In this document: piece by piece, positions 6,354 to 10,649 of the stretch | How positions within the stretch are numbered: the stretch's first letter is position 1 | Layout of the letters: the number at the start of each line of letters is the position of its first letter | Assembly: GCA_938045315.1 (NCBI GenBank) | Contig: CALINM010000020.1 | Location: 1-10,649, forward strand | Source: an uncultured bacterium | Lineage (GTDB): Bacteria > CALINM01 | DNA length: 10,649 nucleotides | Direction: 5' to 3' | Notes under the pieces: generated by a model | Databases searched by the model: none | Told to the model about the DNA's origin: nothing | Seen by the model: only the letters and a program-made list of their open reading frames with translations | Position numbers and translations under genes: made by a program

Positions 6354-8186
6354 ATGCACTACTTTACAGGAAAAAAAAGACTAAAACAAGTTTTTCTTGC
6401 TTATATTCTAAATACATTGATTTCCCTAATTATTACTATACCATTATTTACTAAAGCAGTATTTGATGCAAAGCTACCTGTAACTTATAGTTTTCTATTG
6501 TTCATCTCCAATGCCTTATGGTTAAATCTACTTGCATCATTGATACCATTATTGCTAAGCCTGTATTTTATCCCTGAAAAAATATTTAAAATTTTCATCA
6601 TCCTCTCTTTCACTCTCCTTCAAGCATTTCTGGTGGCTGATGTAAAAATTTATAGTTACTTCAAGTTTCACATAAATGCCATTGTGATAAACTTCCTTAC
6701 TACCGAAGGTGCAGGAGATTCATTGAAATTAGGCATATCAACGATTCTTCTATTCAGCTTAATCATCATGATAATAATTATTGTTCAAATCTTTATTTTA
6801 AGAAATAAAATTATTAACGCTCAAAAAATACCATCGAGAATAATTATTATCCTGCTCGCAGTTATAATACTCGATAAGTTTACATATGCCTGCGCGGATA
6901 TTAAAAACAGGACTGAAATACTATCTATTGCAAGATTTTATCCCTTTTATCAAAAATTTACAGCCGAGAGATTTTTAACTAAATATCTGGGGATAAAACC
7001 CTCACCTAGGGAAAGCATTAATCTAAACATCACAGGTAAAAATCTTAACTATCCTTTGAAAGAACTAAAATTTGAGAAAATAAAAAAATATAATATACTT
7101 TTCATAGTAGTAGATGGCTTTAGATTTGATATGCTCTCATCAAAAGTTACCCCTTACCTATATCAATTTGGGAAAGAAAACATAATCTTAGAAAACCATT
7201 ACTCGGGAGGAAATGGCACAAGGTTTGGAATCTTTTCTCTAATTTACGGCTTATATGGAAATCTATGGCATGTCTTTCTGGATTCAAGACAGAGTCCGGT
7301 ATTGCTAGACTATTTACAAAGGTTTGATTATGACTTTACAATTTTATCTTCCACAAAACTAAGTTATCCAGAATTTAGAAGTACTGCTTTTGTAAAACTA
7401 CAAGAGTATATCTACGACACCCATACAGAGCCTCTCTCATACAAAAGAGATAAAATTATTACAAACAAATTTAAAGAGTTTTTAAATAGTGCAAAAAAAC
7501 CCTTCTTTGGTTTCATTTTCTATAACTCATCTCATCAATTTTATCAATATCCACCAGAATTTGAAAAATTTAAACCAGTATTAACAGGTAACATAAATTA
7601 CATGAAAAATCTGAATTCTGAAACTATGGAAAAATTAAAGAACAGATATAAAAATTCACTTAATTATATTGATTTCTTAATAAAAGAGATCATAGAATAC
7701 CTTAAATCAAAAAAGATGTTAGACAACACAATTATATTTATTACTGGAGATCATGGTGAAGAATTTAGAGAGACTGGTTTCTTTTCCCATACTTCCGCAT
7801 TTAATGATTATCAGATAAAAACCCCCGGGATAATGCATATACCTAAAATTAAAAATAAAAAAATATCAAAAATTACTAATCACATAGATATTGTTCCAAC
7901 TCTTTTTTCATTGATGGGCTGCCAAAATCCACCCTCAGACTATAGCAATGGTAATGATATATTTTCCGAATATAATAAAGATTATACCTTCTCTTTTAAT
8001 TGGTATGAGGGTTCAATAGTTACTAAGGATTACAGGGTAGTCATACCACTAAAGACCGAAAAAATAAAAATGATAGAAGTTTTCAGAGCAAATGATTATA
8101 AGCAAATAGATGGCAAAGAAAGCATTAAATTATATAACAAACAAATACTTGAGATGGCCGAAGGATTGGGTAGGTTTTTAAGATAA
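6354..8186 (+). CDS. YejM/PbgA-like inner-membrane protein: DUF3413 membrane domain plus periplasmic sulfatase-fold domain
   Basis: This 610-aa protein has about five membrane helices in residues 15-177, followed by a periplasmic alkaline-phosphatase/sulfatase-fold domain from about 245. The segment ADVKIYSYFKFHINAIVIN (95-113) matches the DUF3413 signature, and HYSGGNGTRFGIFSLIYG (282-299) matches the linked sulfatase-like domain. Potential active-site residues are Asp254 (IVVDGFRFD), Thr289 in the nucleophile position, His394, Asp466-His467 (GDHGEE) and His510 (NHIDIVPTL). In enterobacteria, YejM senses periplasmic LPS and controls LpxC turnover through LapB. Other sulfatase-fold membrane proteins transfer phosphoethanolamine or phosphoglycerol. 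Which role applies here is open. Lying among LPS genes supports an envelope function. Its stop overlaps the next gene's start (TAATG). Confidence 0.87.
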   Translation: MHYFTGKKRLKQVFLAYILNTLISLIITIPLFTKAVFDAKLPVTYSFLLFISNALWLNLLASLIPLLLSLYFIPEKIFKIFIILSFTLLQAFLVADVKIYSYFKFHINAIVINFLTTEGAGDSLKLGISTILLFSLIIMIIIIVQIFILRNKIINAQKIPSRIIIILLAVIILDKFTYACADIKNRTEILSIARFYPFYQKFTAERFLTKYLGIKPSPRESINLNITGKNLNYPLKELKFEKIKKYNILFIVVDGFRFDMLSSKVTPYLYQFGKENIILENHYSGGNGTRFGIFSLIYGLYGNLWHVFLDSRQSPVLLDYLQRFDYDFTILSSTKLSYPEFRSTAFVKLQEYIYDTHTEPLSYKRDKIITNKFKEFLNSAKKPFFGFIFYNSSHQFYQYPPEFEKFKPVLTGNINYMKNLNSETMEKLKNRYKNSLNYIDFLIKEIIEYLKSKKMLDNTIIFITGDHGEEFRETGFFSHTSAFNDYQIKTPGIMHIPKIKNKKISKITNHIDIVPTLFSLMGCQNPPSDYSNGNDIFSEYNKDYTFSFNWYEGSIVTKDYRVVIPLKTEKIKMIEVFRANDYKQIDGKESIKLYNKQILEMAEGLGRFLR

Positions 8187-9175
8187 TGATAAAGGTCATA
8201 TTTTTATATCAAGATAATAGTTTACCTTCATCAAGAATAAGAGTATTAAATCTTCTGCCATACCTAAATGACTGTGGCTTAAAAGCAGAAGCTTTACTAT
8301 ATCCTAAAACTTTAAAAGACAAATTAAAAATTTTTTTAACCTTAAAAGATTTTGATATTGTTGTTCTTCAAAAAAAATTAGTTAATCCAATTGATCTTTA
8401 CCTTTTAGCAAAATTCTCAAAAAAACTTGTATTCGACTTTGATGATGCTATTTATATGAATGATGACAGAGCAAAAAATTTTTATAACAAAAGAAAAGAA
8501 TCCAGATTTAAAAGAATAGCTATAAAGAGTAGCTTTATTATTGCCGGTAATCCCCACTTAGCCAGCAAAGCGAGAGAATTTAATGAAAAAGTATATATAC
8601 TTCCTTCTGCAGTTTTTACAGATGAAATACCAGTAAAAACCAACTTTAGAAAACATGAGGACCCTCTTATTTTAGGATGGGTTGGTGGAGGTTCAAATCT
8701 ACATCATTTAAACTTAGTAATACCAGCATTAAGACAAATCGCGGATAAAATCCCATTTATATTAAGGGTAATTTCTAATGAAAAATTTCAAACAAAGGGT
8801 TTAAAAATAGAAAATATAAAATGGGATCTTAAAACACAGGATTATGAAATTACCCTTTTTGATGCTGGTTTAATGCCTATTCCAAAAAATCCATGGACTG
8901 AAGGGAAATGCAGTTATAAGGCTATACAGTATATGGCTGCAGGTGTAATTCCAGTTGCTACTAAATTTGGTTTCAATCAAACCGTTATAGATGACAGACA
9001 AAATGGCTTTTTATATGATTCCCATGAAGAGTTTATTAAAATTATTGAATTTATTTACCAAAATCCAGATTTAGCCTTTGAAATGGGTAAAAAAGCTCGC
9101 GAAAAGGTAAAAAAAGAATTCTCTGTAAATGTAATAGGAAGGAAATTGGCACAGATAATAAAAGAAAATTCCTAA
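8186..9175 (+). CDS. GT4-like glycosyltransferase
   Basis: This 329-aa GT-B glycosyltransferase has unknown donor and acceptor. Recognisable blocks are SSRIRVLNLLPYL (15-27), LVFDFDDAIY (81-90), GWVGGGSNLHHL (164-175) and the donor-site region KCSYKAIQYMAAGVIPVAT (241-259), followed by GFLYD (274-278). The GKCSYK...QYMAAG arrangement is one I know from a subgroup of GT4 enzymes that has Gln rather than Glu here. The usual downstream Glu appears replaced (NQTVIDD, 264-270), so activity should not be assumed. No signal peptide or membrane helix is visible, so it is probably cytoplasmic. It starts on the last base of the yejM-like gene (TAATG) without a clear Shine-Dalgarno, implying translational reinitiation. 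Its last 4 bp overlap the end of convergent yajQ. Confidence 0.8.
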   Translation: MIKVIFLYQDNSLPSSRIRVLNLLPYLNDCGLKAEALLYPKTLKDKLKIFLTLKDFDIVVLQKKLVNPIDLYLLAKFSKKLVFDFDDAIYMNDDRAKNFYNKRKESRFKRIAIKSSFIIAGNPHLASKAREFNEKVYILPSAVFTDEIPVKTNFRKHEDPLILGWVGGGSNLHHLNLVIPALRQIADKIPFILRVISNEKFQTKGLKIENIKWDLKTQDYEITLFDAGLMPIPKNPWTEGKCSYKAIQYMAAGVIPVATKFGFNQTVIDDRQNGFLYDSHEEFIKIIEFIYQNPDLAFEMGKKAREKVKKEFSVNVIGRKLAQIIKENS

Positions 9176-9657
9176 TCCCTATAATTAGTAAATTGCAAGG
9201 GCACCTTATAATCTATGGACTTCAAATGGGAGATTATTGCTTGCAAATCATCAATTTTCTTACCTGAAACTCTCAGCTCATCACCTAAAATTTGAGTTTG
9301 AACCCTTAGTTTGGTATCCTTAATTATTTTTGAGAGCTCTTTTGCCTCTTCCTGAGACAATCCCTGTTTAATTACTATTTTTTGTCTAACAGTGTCGCCC
9401 GAGGCTTTTTCAATCTTCCCGAGAACCAGAGATTTTAAGCTTATACCCCTTTTTACAGCTTTTGCTCTCAAAACTTCAAGAACCTGTTCAAGTTTGAAAT
9501 CGTTATCAGCAATTATTTCAATCTCATTTTTTTGTAAACTTATAGAGCACTTAGATCCTTTAAAATCATAGCGAGTTTCTATTTCCCTTTTCGCCTGGTT
9601 AACGGCATTGTCAACTTCTTGCATATTAACCTTTGAAACAATATCAAAACTGGGCAT
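9172..9657 (-). CDS. yajQ: YajQ-family nucleotide-binding protein
   Basis: The 161-aa protein spans the full family length, with the typical start MPSFDIVSK and conserved blocks ETRYDFKGSK (27-36) and SGDTVRQKIVIKQGLSQEEAKEL. The C-terminus is the usual PLQFTNYRD. YajQ proteins have two ferredoxin-like folds and bind nucleotides. Some members bind cyclic di-GMP and act as effectors with transcription regulators in Xanthomonas and Pseudomonas; that role is not evident here. The ATG has no Shine-Dalgarno and is preceded within 6 bases by a -10 hexamer. The last 4 bp overlap the convergent glycosyltransferase gene, leaving no room for a separate terminator. Confidence 0.95.
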   Translation of the reverse strand: MPSFDIVSKVNMQEVDNAVNQAKREIETRYDFKGSKCSISLQKNEIEIIADNDFKLEQVLEVLRAKAVKRGISLKSLVLGKIEKASGDTVRQKIVIKQGLSQEEAKELSKIIKDTKLRVQTQILGDELRVSGKKIDDLQAIISHLKSIDYKVPLQFTNYRD

Positions 9658-9663
9658 AAGATT

Positions 9664-9692
9664 TATATAACAAAAAATTGCAAATAACTCAA
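9664..9692 (-). promoter_or_regulatory. Candidate yajQ promoter giving a leaderless mRNA
   Basis: On the minus strand, TTGAGT (9692-9687) and TATATA (9669-9664) are separated by exactly 17 bases. The -10 ends 6 bases before the ATG at 9657, so +1 would fall at the start codon. No Shine-Dalgarno is present. Confidence 0.5.
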
Positions 9693-9774
9693 GAAAAAGT
9701 GATTATAAAAATCATAGCAGATGATAATAAAGCAAGTTTATCTCTTTACAAAATACAAAGTAATATTAATTTTG

Positions 9775-9796
9775 ATAACATGTGTAAAATAACATG
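9775..9796. repeat. Short direct repeat ATAACATG, two copies 14 bp apart
   Basis: ATAACATG occurs at 9775-9782 and 9789-9796, just downstream of the TPR-protein stop codon and upstream of yajQ's promoter. It could be a tandem protein-binding site, but two 8-mers in AT-rich DNA can arise by chance. The rest of the 9658-9803 spacer shows no gene or hairpin. Confidence 0.3.
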
Positions 9797-9803
9797 CCTG
9801 CCC

Positions 9804-10649
9804 CTATTTGTAATTGAGTTTTTTCTCAATTATAGATAGGTTTTTTCTTGTTCTCCCATACCCTGGCTTTTCTTCCAATGCCATAAGTAGATATTCTCGA
9901 GCTTTCTTATAGTTCCCAAAAAAAATTTCTATCTCGGCAGCATCATTGAGTTCATAATAATTAGATGGAGATAACTTTTTTAAATCTTTGTATAGTCCTA
10001 ATCCCTTCTCTTTCTCGCCTCTTTTTAAGTGAAAAAGTATTTTTTTTGAAAGGGCAAAATAATTTTTGGGGTTAACCCTCAAAACTTCGTCAATAAATTG
10101 TTCTAGTTCTCCCATCTCACCATCCTGCCAGTGAACATCGTAGAGTAAATAAGAAATTTCTTTGTATTTTTGATTTTTAAGAAATAACTCCCTCATGAAT
10201 TTTTTTGCCCTATCTCTGTCTTCTTTTAAATAAACTATCGAGAGATTAAATAAGAATAAATCTTTTTTATCACTTTCGGGAATTGTCTCAAGACCTTTTA
10301 AATAGTAAAATTCTGCTTTCTTAAAATCCCTCTCAGCTATTGCACATAATGCTAAATCATTTAAAAAGTCATAGTAATAAGTGTATGCAAGCTCTGAAAA
10401 GTTGTACAATCTGCTGGTTTCCTTTAACCCATCCTCGAAAAGTTTTTTTGCTTCTTCAATATTGCCTTCCCGCAAAATTTTTTGCCCATAGTATTGTTTT
10501 GCCCTAAAGCTCTTCGGATTTTTATTATAAGCTTCGAGCCAGAAGCTATCCTCACTATTAAAAATTTTTGTTCTGTGATGAGTATATGGCAAAATAATAA
10601 TCACTATGGCAATTATTAATAACAAAGCTTTTTTTTTATTAAAACTTAA
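9804..10649 (-). CDS. C-terminal part of a membrane protein with TPR repeats, TMTC/O-mannosyltransferase-like (cut by window edge)
   Basis: The frame stays open to the right edge, so this is a 281-residue C-terminal fragment, not a complete gene starting at the TTG at 10625. It begins with a basic turn (NKKK) and a strongly hydrophobic helix of about 15 residues (LLLIIAIVIIIL). This is followed by RTKIFNSEDSFWLEAYNKNP and then roughly five to six TPR-like helical pairs ending at the TAG stop. A last membrane helix, then Arg-Thr, a Trp, a proline and TPRs with the pattern SxRAxxxxGxxxL, is how many bacterial TMTC-like multi-pass glycosyltransferases end (membrane glycosyltransferase domain plus TPR). 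The N-terminal catalytic part is not visible, so that identity is inferred. The alternative is a simple membrane-anchored TPR protein. Confidence 0.7.
   Translation of the reverse strand, partial: LSFNKKKALLLIIAIVIIILPYTHHRTKIFNSEDSFWLEAYNKNPKSFRAKQYYGQKILREGNIEEAKKLFEDGLKETSRLYNFSELAYTYYYDFLNDLALCAIAERDFKKAEFYYLKGLETIPESDKKDLFLFNLSIVYLKEDRDRAKKFMRELFLKNQKYKEISYLLYDVHWQDGEMGELEQFIDEVLRVNPKNYFALSKKILFHLKRGEKEKGLGLYKDLKKLSPSNYYELNDAAEIEIFFGNYKKAREYLLMALEEKPGYGRTRKNLSIIEKKLNYK

Overview
The window is a low-GC (about one third GC by eye), gene-dense stretch of a Gram-negative bacterial chromosome. The Gram-negative call rests on a Tat-exported membrane-anchored [NiFe] hydrogenase, an HldE-type heptose-1-phosphate adenylyltransferase, LPS-core-like glycosyltransferases, a YejM/PbgA-like inner-membrane protein and YajQ. 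The hydrogenase suggests an anaerobic or microaerobic H2 oxidiser. The phylum cannot be fixed from the sequence: low-GC anaerobes such as Deferribacteres-like lineages fit, but this is only a guess.

Layout. Positions 1-2090 (minus) hold a hydrogenase operon: the small subunit, then the large subunit, which runs off the left edge at about half its expected length. A 216-bp AT-rich divergent spacer follows. Positions 2307-4149 (plus) hold a stand-alone heptose adenylyltransferase, an overlapping DEDDh exonuclease and an MscS channel. Positions 4188-6312 (minus) hold a two-gene unit, a WaaG-like glycosyltransferase followed by a UDP-glucuronate 4-epimerase-like enzyme. A 41-bp divergent spacer separates this from positions 6354-9175 (plus), a YejM-like sulfatase-fold membrane protein translationally coupled to another glycosyltransferase. 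YajQ (minus) overlaps the end of that gene by 4 bp. At the right edge is the C-terminal part of a membrane-plus-TPR protein (minus) that enters from outside the window.

How the genes fit together. At least five genes from 2307 to 9175 point to surface glycolipid assembly: heptose activation, sugar transfer, uronic acid supply and a YejM-like LPS-control protein. The right-edge protein resembles TMTC-type glycosyltransferases and may belong to the same theme. DnaQ-like exonuclease, MscS and YajQ look like housekeeping genes interspersed among them. The hydrogenase operon is functionally separate and would feed electrons to a quinone pool through a cytochrome b not seen here.

The least ordinary pattern is regulatory. 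Several genes that begin transcription units (hldE, mscS, the glycosyltransferase at 6312, the yejM-like gene, yajQ) have no Shine-Dalgarno sequence. Instead they have a -10-like hexamer about 5-11 bases before the ATG, three of them with a -35-like hexamer at exactly 17 bp. Genes inside operons (hynB, the exonuclease, the epimerase) have good Shine-Dalgarno sequences. This suggests leaderless transcription as a common start mode in this organism. No RNA genes, CRISPR arrays, insertion sequences or convincing hairpin terminators were seen, and no gap between genes exceeds 300 bases.
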